Shown here: in pieces, positions 1 to 5,984 of the stretch
Numbering within the stretch: the stretch's first letter is position 1
Layout of the letters: every line of letters starts with the position of its first letter
Assembly (NCBI GenBank): GCA_047972145.1
Contig: JBKEAI010000191.1
Coordinates: 1 to 12,331 of the forward strand
From: JAMLGJ01 sp047972145
GTDB lineage: Bacteria; Actinomycetota; Acidimicrobiia; Acidimicrobiales; Microtrichaceae
Reading direction: 5' to 3'
Length of the DNA: 12,331 bases
Translations under genes and position numbers: made by a program
The notes under the pieces: generated by a model
Seen by the model: only the letters and a program-made list of their open reading frames with translations
Databases searched by the model: none
Told to the model about the DNA's origin: nothing

Positions 1-1205
1 GCGGGCACCTCGTCCCACACGTCGATGCTGCCCGAGTAGTTGGCCACCCACACCCGCCCAGTGGAGCCGTCGTAGGTGATGCCGATGGGATGGGTTCCGG
101 CGGGGACCGTCTGGAGGATCGACATGTCGGCGGTAGCGAGCTTGGACACATCGTTGCTCTGGTAGTTCACGACGTACAGCGAAGTCCCGTCGTCGGATAT
201 GTCCATCGAACGGGGTTGGGTGCCCGTCGCTACCTTGGCCACCACCTCGCCGGTGTTGGTGTCCACCTTGGCCACCTTGCCCTCCTTGTTGAGCGTGACG
301 TACAGGAACTGCCCGTCGGGGCTCAACACGAGGTGTCGGGGTCCGGCGCCCACCGAATAGGTGCGGTTGACCGCACCGGTGGCGATGTCGACCGCGAGGA
401 CCTCGGTTCCACCCATGATCCCCACGTACGCAGTCGCGCCGTCGGGGCTGATCGCGATCCCCCGCGGGTAACGCCCGATCGGCACCGTGTTGAGGACCGC
501 TCCGGTACCGGTATCGGCGATCGTCATGTCGTAGGTGCACCAGTTCGTCGCCAGCACCTTGGAGCCGTCGGGGGTGACCGCCACGTATTTGGGGACCGCA
601 CCGGTGGGGATCACCTGGTCGACCTGCCAGGTCTCGGTGCTGATCCGGTACAGGAAGCTCTTGGTGGTCCCGTCACCGGGGCTGCACTTGTCGGAGCCCT
701 CGCTGTAGCCGGGGCCGAACATCGAGTAGTTCGACACGTACACCGACTTGCCATCGGGCATGAACGCCGCTTCGACCGGGGCACCCTTGTACTCGCCCTG
801 TTCGTCCACCCCGAAGTCCGACAACGTCACCGTGTCGGGAACCGTGGCGATCAGGTTCCCGTCCGCGTCGTACGCGGTGACGGTGTGCTTGTACATCATG
901 TTCTGCGCGGTCACCACACCGGTGCCCGACGCCACCACGGACTTGGGGGCGATCTCACCCGCGATGCGTGTGAGCTTCTGCATCGTCAGGGTGTCGGCGG
1001 GAGGGCGGGGAACGGCAGTGGTGGTGGTCGTCGTGCTCGTGGTCGTCGTGACATCCGGATCACCTTCGGGGGTGGCCTCGACCACCTCGGGGGTTGGATC
1101 GGTCGGTGCGGCCACGTCGGTGGTCGACGTTCCAGCGCACGCGGACAGGACCGTCAACACGAGGATCGAAGAGGGGACCGACCGTCCCAGGTTTCGGGCA
1201 CGCAT
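1..1205 (-). CDS. YVTN-type beta-propeller lipoprotein (C-terminus beyond window)
   Basis: The minus-strand frame is open from ATG at 1205 to the left edge (401 codons, no stop), so the protein is incomplete. The N-terminus is a lipoprotein signal: basic MRARN, a hydrophobic stretch, then the lipobox L20-S21-A22-C23. A Thr/Pro-rich linker follows (about residues 24-70), including a run of Thr near 53-63, as expected for a tether that lifts a domain off the membrane. From about residue 150, YVTN-like strands recur roughly every 42 residues: VYVSNY near 154, ATNWC near 221, AYVGIMGG near 261, LYVTLN near 303, LYVVNY near 344 and VWVANY near 387. Several are preceded by SPDG or TPDG turns. This is the YncE/YVTN surface propeller pattern; its ligand cannot be told. 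No convincing ribosome binding site precedes the ATG. It starts 36 bp after the LtrA stop and is probably the last seen gene of the cyp51 transcript. Confidence 0.9.
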   Translation of the reverse strand, partial: MRARNLGRSVPSSILVLTVLSACAGTSTTDVAAPTDPTPEVVEATPEGDPDVTTTTSTTTTTTAVPRPPADTLTMQKLTRIAGEIAPKSVVASGTGVVTAQNMMYKHTVTAYDADGNLIATVPDTVTLSDFGVDEQGEYKGAPVEAAFMPDGKSVYVSNYSMFGPGYSEGSDKCSPGDGTTKSFLYRISTETWQVDQVIPTGAVPKYVAVTPDGSKVLATNWCTYDMTIADTGTGAVLNTVPIGRYPRGIAISPDGATAYVGIMGGTEVLAVDIATGAVNRTYSVGAGPRHLVLSPDGQFLYVTLNKEGKVAKVDTNTGEVVAKVATGTQPRSMDISDDGTSLYVVNYQSNDVSKLATADMSILQTVPAGTHPIGITYDGSTGRVWVANYSGSIDVWDEVP

Positions 1206-1241
1206 CCCACAAGGTTGCCAGCCCGTGATGTGCGCGGCGAG

Positions 1242-2408
1242 TCAGTCGGTCGACGGCTGGGGGGTTGGCCGCTCGAGACGGACGTGCTCCACCCACAGCG
1301 ATACCGCCAGGATCAGCACCACGACGGTGATGAGCCAGATCCCGTCCCAGGACCCGCTGATGAGTGCCACTACCACGAGCAGGGCCGCCACGACCACGCG
1401 TTCGACAGCGAGCGCCCGATACGCCCGGCCGATGGCGGCTGCGATACCCATCTGGAAGAAGACCAGCCCAGCCAGCAGCATCAGGCGGAAGCTCTGCGGC
1501 ACGGGATCCGATGGGTGCAACGTGGCCTGTTCGAGCGCTACCGCGGACAGGACCACCCCGGCGACGATCGGTGCATGGGCGAACGCGTAGACATCTCGCG
1601 TGTAGCTGCCGCGTCCACGTGCGCTCACCTGCATCTCCGAACCGTGCTCGAGCGCGACGCTGGGACGATCGAAGTACGCCCACCACAGCAGCGCTGCGAA
1701 GGTTCCCGACGCAACGAGAGCGCCCACGGTGAGAGCCGAGATTCCAGGTTCCTCCGCCAGGGACTCGACCACGGGTAGTCCGATGGCGACGATCACCTCG
1801 CCGAGGGCGATGATCACGATGAGGCCGTGTCGTTCCGCCATGTGCCCCGAGCGCAGCACCCACTCCCCACTACCGGCGCTCGCCATCCCGAACAGGACGA
1901 TCAGCACCGACGCCACCCAAAGTACCGTGCGTGCACCGCCCTCCACCAAGGCGCCGGCGACCAGGACCACCACCGCTATCGCGGTCGGGATCATCCACCG
2001 TGTGATCGCCCGCCCGAAGCCGCTGTTGCGATCTGCGCTGAGCGCCTGGACGGCGAACCCGAGCACCATGATCACGGTGAGGCTGAGCGCGAAGGTGAGT
2101 CCCCCGTTGCCGAGGGCGGTCGATGTAGCAGCGGCCATCGGCACCGATGCGACGGTTGCGGCGAGGAAGACCAGCCGGATAGGGCGCCCGTTGCCCGACA
2201 CGGCGTTCGCAGCCCAGGTGAGCTGCTGCCACGGAAGCCACAGCAGTCCGAACAGCAGGGCGACTCGGCCGATCCCCGACCAGTTGGGCTCGTGCAGCAG
2301 CACTCCGACGAGTTGCGAGAACGCGAACACGTACGCGAGATCGAAGAACAGCTCGACGGGATCTGCGGTGAAGTCCTCGGTACGTTCCGGCAGCTCGATC
2401 CGCTTCAT
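1242..2408 (-). CDS. LtrA-family (low temperature requirement A) membrane protein
   Basis: The product is 388 residues, the usual size of the bacterial LtrA family (Pfam PF06772), an integral membrane family whose biochemical role is unclear. Family hallmarks visible are VELFFDLAYVFAFSQL close to the N-terminus, an ERHGLIVIIALGEVIVAIG segment in the middle, and DVYAFAHAPIVAGVV in the second half. Hydrophobic segments fill nearly the whole length (about ten predicted by eye), ending in a short charged tail. The start at 2408 gives the canonical MKRIELPERTEDFTADPVELFFDL beginning in shortened form as MKRIELPERT; no good Shine-Dalgarno sequence is visible. It lies 41 bp downstream of the NTF2-like gene and 36 bp upstream of the propeller lipoprotein on the same strand. 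The family name comes from a Listeria cold-growth mutant and should not be taken as a function here. Confidence 0.92.
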   Translation of the reverse strand: MKRIELPERTEDFTADPVELFFDLAYVFAFSQLVGVLLHEPNWSGIGRVALLFGLLWLPWQQLTWAANAVSGNGRPIRLVFLAATVASVPMAAATSTALGNGGLTFALSLTVIMVLGFAVQALSADRNSGFGRAITRWMIPTAIAVVVLVAGALVEGGARTVLWVASVLIVLFGMASAGSGEWVLRSGHMAERHGLIVIIALGEVIVAIGLPVVESLAEEPGISALTVGALVASGTFAALLWWAYFDRPSVALEHGSEMQVSARGRGSYTRDVYAFAHAPIVAGVVLSAVALEQATLHPSDPVPQSFRLMLLAGLVFFQMGIAAAIGRAYRALAVERVVVAALLVVVALISGSWDGIWLITVVVLILAVSLWVEHVRLERPTPQPSTD

Positions 2409-2449
2409 GCGGGTTCAGGATACGCGTACCGCCCCGATCCGAGCGACGC

Positions 2450-3004
2450 TCAGCGTTCCCAGATACCCACCGGAGGCGCACCGTGGCTGTAATAGCCCGG
2501 CAGCGGCCCTCGCATGGAGCGGTTCATCCGTTCCGTCATGCCCTCGGAGAGCACACCGGCGGTCATCATCTCCATGAACAGCGCTGCCGCGTTGCCGAAG
2601 TCGAACCAGTCGCGCTGCCAATCCCACATGCCGTCACCCGCGTAGCGGAACCAGCTACCGCCGATACCCCGGATCTCGTAGTTGGTTCCGTCGTCACGCT
2701 TCGCATCGGCGACCTGACGCCAGAAACCGACAACCATGGCCTTGGTCTCGTCGATGAGGATCTCCTCATAGGGGTAGCTCCACCCATCGAGGCCGGCCAT
2801 CTCCTCGCCGAGCGCGAGCTCGCGGATCTCGTCGCGACCCACCGCCATGAAGTCGGTGTCGGGTCCGTAGTTCCAGCCGTAGGTAGCGTCGGGTGTGTAC
2901 AGCTCGGCCATCGGCTTCCAGTCACCGGCGGCCTCGGCGTCACGGTTGGCCTGCAACCAGCGCTGCACCATCTCTTCGAGTTCGGCACGTTCGAATCCAG
3001 CCAT
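2450..3004 (-). CDS. NTF2/SnoaL-like protein in the cyp51 cluster
   Basis: This 184-residue protein has the look of the NTF2-like (SnoaL/ketosteroid-isomerase-like) alpha+beta cone fold. An N-terminal helix (EMVQRWLQANRDAEAAGDW) leads into LYTPDATYGW, then VGRDEIREL, and beta strands around GFWRQVADAKRDDG and GGSWFRYAGDGMWDWQRDWFD. Such proteins bind small hydrophobic ligands in an internal pocket; some are isomerases or cyclases. The C-terminal 40 residues, rich in Met and Gly, extend beyond a minimal NTF2 domain. The start is supported by a clear GAGGAG at 3010-3015, five bases before the ATG. It lies 27 bp after the ferredoxin stop, so it is probably cotranscribed with cyp51 and may act on or carry the same substrate. 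M. tuberculosis also encodes an NTF2-like protein near its cyp51, but I cannot show the two are orthologous. Confidence 0.85.
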   Translation of the reverse strand: MAGFERAELEEMVQRWLQANRDAEAAGDWKPMAELYTPDATYGWNYGPDTDFMAVGRDEIRELALGEEMAGLDGWSYPYEEILIDETKAMVVGFWRQVADAKRDDGTNYEIRGIGGSWFRYAGDGMWDWQRDWFDFGNAAALFMEMMTAGVLSEGMTERMNRSMRGPLPGYYSHGAPPVGIWER

Positions 3005-3031
3005 CGGGGCTCCTCGGTTCTTGTTCGGGGT

Positions 3032-3232
3032 TCAGTCTCGTAGCGCGCGAAGTGCGTGGGTAGGGCAGTACTTCACCGCCAGTTCCACACCGGCAACAAG
3101 TTCCTCATCCGGTGCATCGTCGAGAACCACCACCTTGTGGTCCCCACCCACCTCGAACACCTCGGGGGCCTCGGACTCGCATACCCCGTGGCCCTGACAG
3201 AGGTCACGGTCGACCACGATGCGGATTCCCAT
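3032..3232 (-). CDS. single-cluster [3Fe-4S]-type ferredoxin, partner of CYP51
   Basis: This is a 66-residue ferredoxin. It shows the P450-associated pattern C12-x2-H15-x2-C18 ... C56-P57: three Cys ligands with His at the place of the missing fourth, which is typical of actinobacterial [3Fe-4S] ferredoxins that feed electrons to cytochromes P450. The acidic stretch between the clusters (EVFEVGG, DDAPDEEL) suits docking to a basic P450 face. The ATG at 3232 shares its A with the TGA of cyp51 (TGATG), implying translational coupling. The same frame stays open far upstream into cyp51, but the ferredoxin fold begins at MGIRIVVDRDLC, so this short start is chosen. M. tuberculosis has the same order, cyp51 (Rv0764c) followed by ferredoxin (Rv0763c). 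No ferredoxin reductase is present in the window. Confidence 0.95.
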   Translation of the reverse strand: MGIRIVVDRDLCQGHGVCESEAPEVFEVGGDHKVVVLDDAPDEELVAGVELAVKYCPTHALRALRD

Positions 3233-4599
3233 CAGCGCCCAACTCCGGGTTGACGGCGCCGGTAGCGAACGACGCACGGCTGGGCGAGCTGTACGACCAT
3301 CTTGGAGTGGTCGTTGCGGTAGGTGTCGGGAGGTTGGGTCATCTCGAAGGACCACTCCCTCAGAAGCACCGAGAAGATCGCCTTGAGCTGCATCATCGCG
3401 AACGCGGAGCCGACGCAGCGGTGCCTGCCCGCTCCGAAGGGGATCCAGGTCCACGGGTTGTCGAGGTCGTCCCGGCGGGGATCGACATAGCGGGCCGGAT
3501 CGAAGCGATCGTGGCCCTCGAAGCACTCCGGGATCCGGTTGGACACCGCCGGGGATGCACCGACGAGCTTTCCCACCTCGACGCTCACCCCGCCCACCTC
3601 GAAGGGTTCCATCACCATTCGCAGCAGCAGGATCAGCGGCGGGTGCAACCTGAGTGCCTCCTTGATGGATGACTCGAGCAGAGGGATCTCCCGGAGCGCC
3701 TGGTAGCTCACCTCGGAGCCGTCCGCATATAGCTCGTCGAGCTCGCTGGCCACGTTGTCAATCCACTGCGGGTTGCGCAGAAGCTCGATCAACGTCCAAG
3801 CAGCGGTACCCGAGGTGGTGTGGTGCCCGGCGAACATCATCGAGATGAACATGCCGGTGATCTGGTCGGCTGTGAACTGCGGCTCGCCGTGGTCGTCGCG
3901 GATCGACAACAGCACGTCGACCAGGTCCATGTCGTCCTTGTCGGGCGCCGGCTCGGCGAGGCGTCGTTGCTTGATCCCCTCGATGCGCTCCACGAGCGCT
4001 TCGCGTGCACTGTCGCGACGCCGGAAGCTCTCGATGTCCATGTAGGGGTCGACGAACGCGAGCGCATCGGTGCCCTGTTCGAGGTCGTGGAACAGGTGCG
4101 CGTAGGTCACGTCGAGCTCGTTGCGGAACTTCGGACCGATCAGACACGCCGAGGACGTGTAGATAAACAGCTCGGCGAACCAGTCGAGCAGGTCGATCTC
4201 GCCCTCGTCTCCCCAGCGGTCGACCATCGCGCGGACCTCGGTGGAGATCGTCTCGGCGTGGCCGCGCATGAACTTGTCGCGCAGGGACTGGTTGTGGAGC
4301 ATCCGGCGCCGTTCCTCGGGGGTGGCGTCGAAGATCACACCCTCGCCGAACACGGGGGTCATGAACGGATAGGCGGCGCCCTGGTCGAGCTCCTCGTCGG
4401 AGGCTCTGAAGAACACCTCGTTGGCATCCGCGCCTGAGACCAGCACGACCTCTTTGTCGGCGAGGCGGAACTCACCGACGTCGCCGCACTCGTCACGCAC
4501 CCGTTGCATCAACCCGATCGGATCCGCCCGCAACTCCTCGAGGTGGCCGGTGTCGCCGTCGTCGCCGGAGACCTTCGGAGGTTCGGTGAGCATCGTCAT
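3232..4599 (-). CDS. cyp51: cytochrome P450 of the CYP51 family (sterol 14alpha-demethylase type)
   Basis: The product is 455 residues, matching M. tuberculosis CYP51 (about 451), with near-identical blocks recognisable throughout. Key motifs are the B-prime/BC signature YPFMTPVFGEGVIFD at 77-91, the I-helix AGHHTTSGT at 257-265, the K-helix E314-x-x-R317, and the heme loop FGAGRHRCVG at 388-397 with C395 as thiolate ligand. CYP51 enzymes remove the 14alpha-methyl group of sterol precursors in three oxygenation steps; the substrate in sterol-less actinobacteria is unsettled. No N-terminal membrane anchor is visible, as in soluble bacterial forms. The frame is open upstream to 4791, but that would overlap tetR. 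ATG 4599 is chosen because AAAGG lies 7-8 bases upstream and MTMLTEPPKVSG aligns with the known N-terminus; ATG 4593 is the alternative. It heads the leftward gene cluster and is divergent from tetR. Confidence 0.95.
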   Translation of the reverse strand: MTMLTEPPKVSGDDGDTGHLEELRADPIGLMQRVRDECGDVGEFRLADKEVVLVSGADANEVFFRASDEELDQGAAYPFMTPVFGEGVIFDATPEERRRMLHNQSLRDKFMRGHAETISTEVRAMVDRWGDEGEIDLLDWFAELFIYTSSACLIGPKFRNELDVTYAHLFHDLEQGTDALAFVDPYMDIESFRRRDSAREALVERIEGIKQRRLAEPAPDKDDMDLVDVLLSIRDDHGEPQFTADQITGMFISMMFAGHHTTSGTAAWTLIELLRNPQWIDNVASELDELYADGSEVSYQALREIPLLESSIKEALRLHPPLILLLRMVMEPFEVGGVSVEVGKLVGASPAVSNRIPECFEGHDRFDPARYVDPRRDDLDNPWTWIPFGAGRHRCVGSAFAMMQLKAIFSVLLREWSFEMTQPPDTYRNDHSKMVVQLAQPCVVRYRRRQPGVGR

Positions 4600-4609
4600 G
4601 AGAGAACCT

Positions 4610-4621
4610 TTACAGGTGTAA
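4610..4621. promoter_or_regulatory. TetR-type operator candidate, TTACA-GG-TGTAA
   Basis: A perfect inverted repeat with 5-bp arms and a 2-bp centre lies 11 bp upstream of the cyp51 ATG, inside the 70-bp divergent cyp51-tetR gap. Its size and position fit autoregulatory TetR-family sites. An AT-rich patch (TATATA, 4635-4640) beside it could serve as a -10 region in either direction. For cyp51 the repeat would then lie just downstream of the transcription start, so binding would block it. Binding by the adjacent TetR is inferred. Confidence 0.6.
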
Positions 4622-4646
4622 GGACTACTGTCAATATATACCCCTG

Positions 4647-4673
4647 ATGACAACCTCCTCCAGTGCTCGATGA
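4647..4673 (+). other. possible 8-codon leader ORF overlapping the tetR start
   Basis: ATG at 4647 opens eight codons (MTTSSSAR) closed by TGA at 4671-4673, which overlaps the tetR ATG at 4670 as ATGA. The mini-ORF sits about 7 bp after the TATATA patch at 4635-4640, so a transcript could start at or near its ATG (leaderless). Because tetR has no visible Shine-Dalgarno sequence, coupling through this mini-ORF could explain how tetR is translated. It is short enough to be chance. Confidence 0.25.
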
Positions 4674-5263
4674 CGATGGGCGACAACGCCACCGCCACCC
4701 CGACGCTCACCACCCGGCAGCATCTGTCGGACCGACAGCGTGAGACGGTCACCGCGCTGCTCGACGCGGCGGAGAGCCTGCTGCGCACCACGAGCTACGA
4801 CGAGCTCACGCTGCGCATCGTCGCGACGCAGGCGGGTGTGACCCACACCACCGCGTACACCTACTTCTCATCCAAGGACCACCTGGTCGCTCAGATCTTC
4901 TGGCGGAGACTCCAGGGGATAGCGCACCCGGTCCATGACGACAGAGCCAGCCTCCATGAGCGCGTCGACTCGGCTCTGCGCGAGCCGGGACTCGCGTTGC
5001 GCGACGAACCGGTGCTCGCCCAGGCGGCACTGGCGGCGCTGCTCACCCACGATCCCGACGTCCAACGCCTGCGCGACGAGATCGGCGCCGACCTCGCTGC
5101 GCGCCTCGGTGTCGCTCTCGGCGATCGGGTTCCACCCGCGGTGGCAGAGTCGATCCTGCTGGTGTTCAGCGGCGCGATGCTCCAGGCCGGTATGGGGTAC
5201 TTCGACTACTCGGGCGTGGTCAGCCGGGTGCTCGCCACAGCCGACCTGCTCGAAGGTGGCTGA
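4670..5263 (+). CDS. TetR-family transcriptional regulator, divergent from cyp51
   Basis: This 197-residue protein has the standard TetR length. The N-terminal DNA-binding part starts with RETVTALLDAAESLL (about 24-38) and carries the helix-turn-helix LTLRIVATQAGVTHTTAYTYF at about 47-66, followed by the usual SSKDHLVAQIF. Residues 85-197 form the variable all-helical ligand-binding and dimerisation domain; its ligand cannot be read from sequence. The ATG at 4670 has no good ribosome binding site; ATG 4676 is an equally placed alternative. Divergence from cyp51 across 70 bp with a palindrome between them is the classical TetR arrangement, so it most likely represses cyp51 and itself until an inducer, perhaps the P450 substrate or product, binds. 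It converges on the lipoprotein gene at 5408-5830 across a bidirectional terminator. Confidence 0.93.
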   Translation: MTMGDNATATPTLTTRQHLSDRQRETVTALLDAAESLLRTTSYDELTLRIVATQAGVTHTTAYTYFSSKDHLVAQIFWRRLQGIAHPVHDDRASLHERVDSALREPGLALRDEPVLAQAALAALLTHDPDVQRLRDEIGADLAARLGVALGDRVPPAVAESILLVFSGAMLQAGMGYFDYSGVVSRVLATADLLEGG

Positions 5264-5287
5264 CGAAAGCCGTACCCAGGCTGACGA

Positions 5288-5331
5288 ACGATCCGGTACC
5301 GGTGAAGAAACGATCCGGTACCGGTGAAGAA
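5288..5331. repeat. 22-bp tandem direct repeat, two perfect copies
   Basis: Copies at 5288-5309 and 5310-5331 are identical. Each contains the 10-bp palindrome CCGGTACCGG followed by TGAAGAA. The pair begins 24 bp after the tetR stop and runs directly into the terminator stem at 5332. It may be a slippage duplication or a pair of protein-binding sites; nothing else identifies it. Confidence 0.85.
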
Positions 5332-5379
5332 AACTGAAAGGGCCGGTGGAGCATCAACCCCACCGGCCACAGTTCAGTT
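5332..5379. terminator. bidirectional intrinsic terminator between tetR and lipoprotein gene
   Basis: A 9-bp perfect GC stem (GGCCGGTGG at 5341-5349, CCACCGGCC at 5360-5368) closes a 10-nt loop. It is flanked by a second matching pair, AACTGAA at 5332-5338 and TTCAGTT at 5373-5379, which extends the stem with a small internal loop. Read leftwards the hairpin is followed by CTTTCAGTTTTCTTC, a good U-tract for the lipoprotein gene. Read rightwards the tail is the weaker TTCAGTTC. It lies between two convergent genes. Confidence 0.85.
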
Positions 5380-5407
5380 CGGTCGACGTTGACCGGATCA
5401 GGTCGCC

Positions 5408-5830
5408 TCAGGCCGGCGGTGCCGCCACGTCGATGCAGGTCCATGCATCGATCGGTGCCTCGTAGCCGAAGTCGACCAGGCGTGCCGGATCGGTCACCGT
5501 GATGCCGACGGCGTCGCACGCTGTCACAGCTCCGGCGGAATCGGATGCCCGGATGATCGTCCCGGTGTCGTCGACCGCCCCCGAACACGATCCGTTCTCG
5601 GACACGACACCGCCTGTGGCATGCGACGTGGCGTTGTCAGCCTCGTTGGCCTGACCGTTGAAGTTGAAGTCAGGCACGCCCGGTACCGAACTGTCGATGC
5701 AGCCCGCCTCCAGCCATGGCGTGGGCGGTGTCGTGGTCGGTGGCGTCGTACAGGCCGCCAGAGCGAATCCTGCGACTACCAACGGTGCGATCAACATCAC
5801 CCGCGCGCGCTTGCTTGCAATGGTTTTCAT
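5408..5830 (-). CDS. small secreted lipoprotein, function unknown
   Basis: This 140-residue protein has a lipoprotein signal: basic KTIASKRAR, a hydrophobic core, and the lipobox L24-A25-A26-C27. A Thr/Pro linker (TTPPTTTPPTP, 28-38) precedes a mature domain of about 100 residues. That domain holds four further Cys (C44, C82, C105, C132), an even number that could form two disulfides outside the cell. It is acidic and rich in Asp, Ala, Gly and Thr. I recognise no family. The frame is open to 5878, but ATG 5830 is chosen because AGGGGG lies 4-5 bases upstream and because it places the signal peptide at the N-terminus. It has its own predicted promoter and a strong terminator, so it is probably monocistronic. 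It is divergent from the SDR-DDN fusion gene. Confidence 0.85.
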   Translation of the reverse strand: MKTIASKRARVMLIAPLVVAGFALAACTTPPTTTPPTPWLEAGCIDSSVPGVPDFNFNGQANEADNATSHATGGVVSENGSCSGAVDDTGTIIRASDSAGAVTACDAVGITVTDPARLVDFGYEAPIDAWTCIDVAAPPA

Positions 5831-5873
5831 ATTTCCCCCTAGCCAGGTGCGGCCCTCTGCCACACCCAATCGG

Positions 5874-5903
5874 ATCATAACACGATGCTGACACGACTGT
5901 CAG
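5874..5903 (-). promoter_or_regulatory. sigma70-like promoter for the small lipoprotein
   Basis: Read on the minus strand, CTGACA (5898-5903, five of six matches to TTGACA) is followed after 18 bp by TATGAT (5874-5879, five of six matches to TATAAT). A start near 5867 would leave a leader of about 37 nt containing the AGGGGG ribosome binding site. It is the best promoter match I found in the window. Confidence 0.6.
5888..5903. promoter_or_regulatory. inverted repeat CTGACA-N4-TGTCAG over the -35 box
   Basis: Perfect 6-bp arms (5888-5893 and 5898-5903) with a CGAC spacer. One arm coincides with the predicted -35 box of the lipoprotein promoter, and the repeat lies about 80 bp upstream of the SDR-DDN start. 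This is a plausible operator for either divergent gene. No regulator gene adjoins it, and the cyp51-side TetR palindrome has a different sequence. Confidence 0.45.
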
Positions 5904-5984
5904 AAGAGTACGAGGGCGACCGGGCCGGTGCTCCGGAGAGCGCACTTCACCGATGCGGTGCACATCGCGCGATCATCGGTGTCC

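Noticed and set aside
501..512. A third copy of TCCGGTACCGGT, the core of the tandem repeat near 5292
   Set aside because: It lies within the YVTN coding sequence, where it encodes part of a Thr-Gly turn, and lacks the flanking TGAAGAA. Chance in GC-rich DNA is the simpler reading.
90..1778. Long plus-strand open frame (562 codons) opposite the YVTN and LtrA genes
   Set aside because: Its product is low-complexity, rich in His, Arg and Gly, with no family motifs. The minus strand carries a lipoprotein signal, YVTN repeats and an LtrA protein over the same bases. It is a GC-rich antisense shadow.
3233..3526. Upstream extension of the ferredoxin frame inside cyp51
   Set aside because: The extra residues are an Arg/Pro-rich shadow of cyp51. 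The ferredoxin fold starts at MGIRIVVDRDLC, and the TGATG overlap gives a sensible start.
4600..4791. N-terminal extension of cyp51 up to 4791
   Set aside because: It would overlap the first 122 bases of tetR and swallow the operator. The homologous N-terminus and the ribosome binding site both point to ATG 4599.
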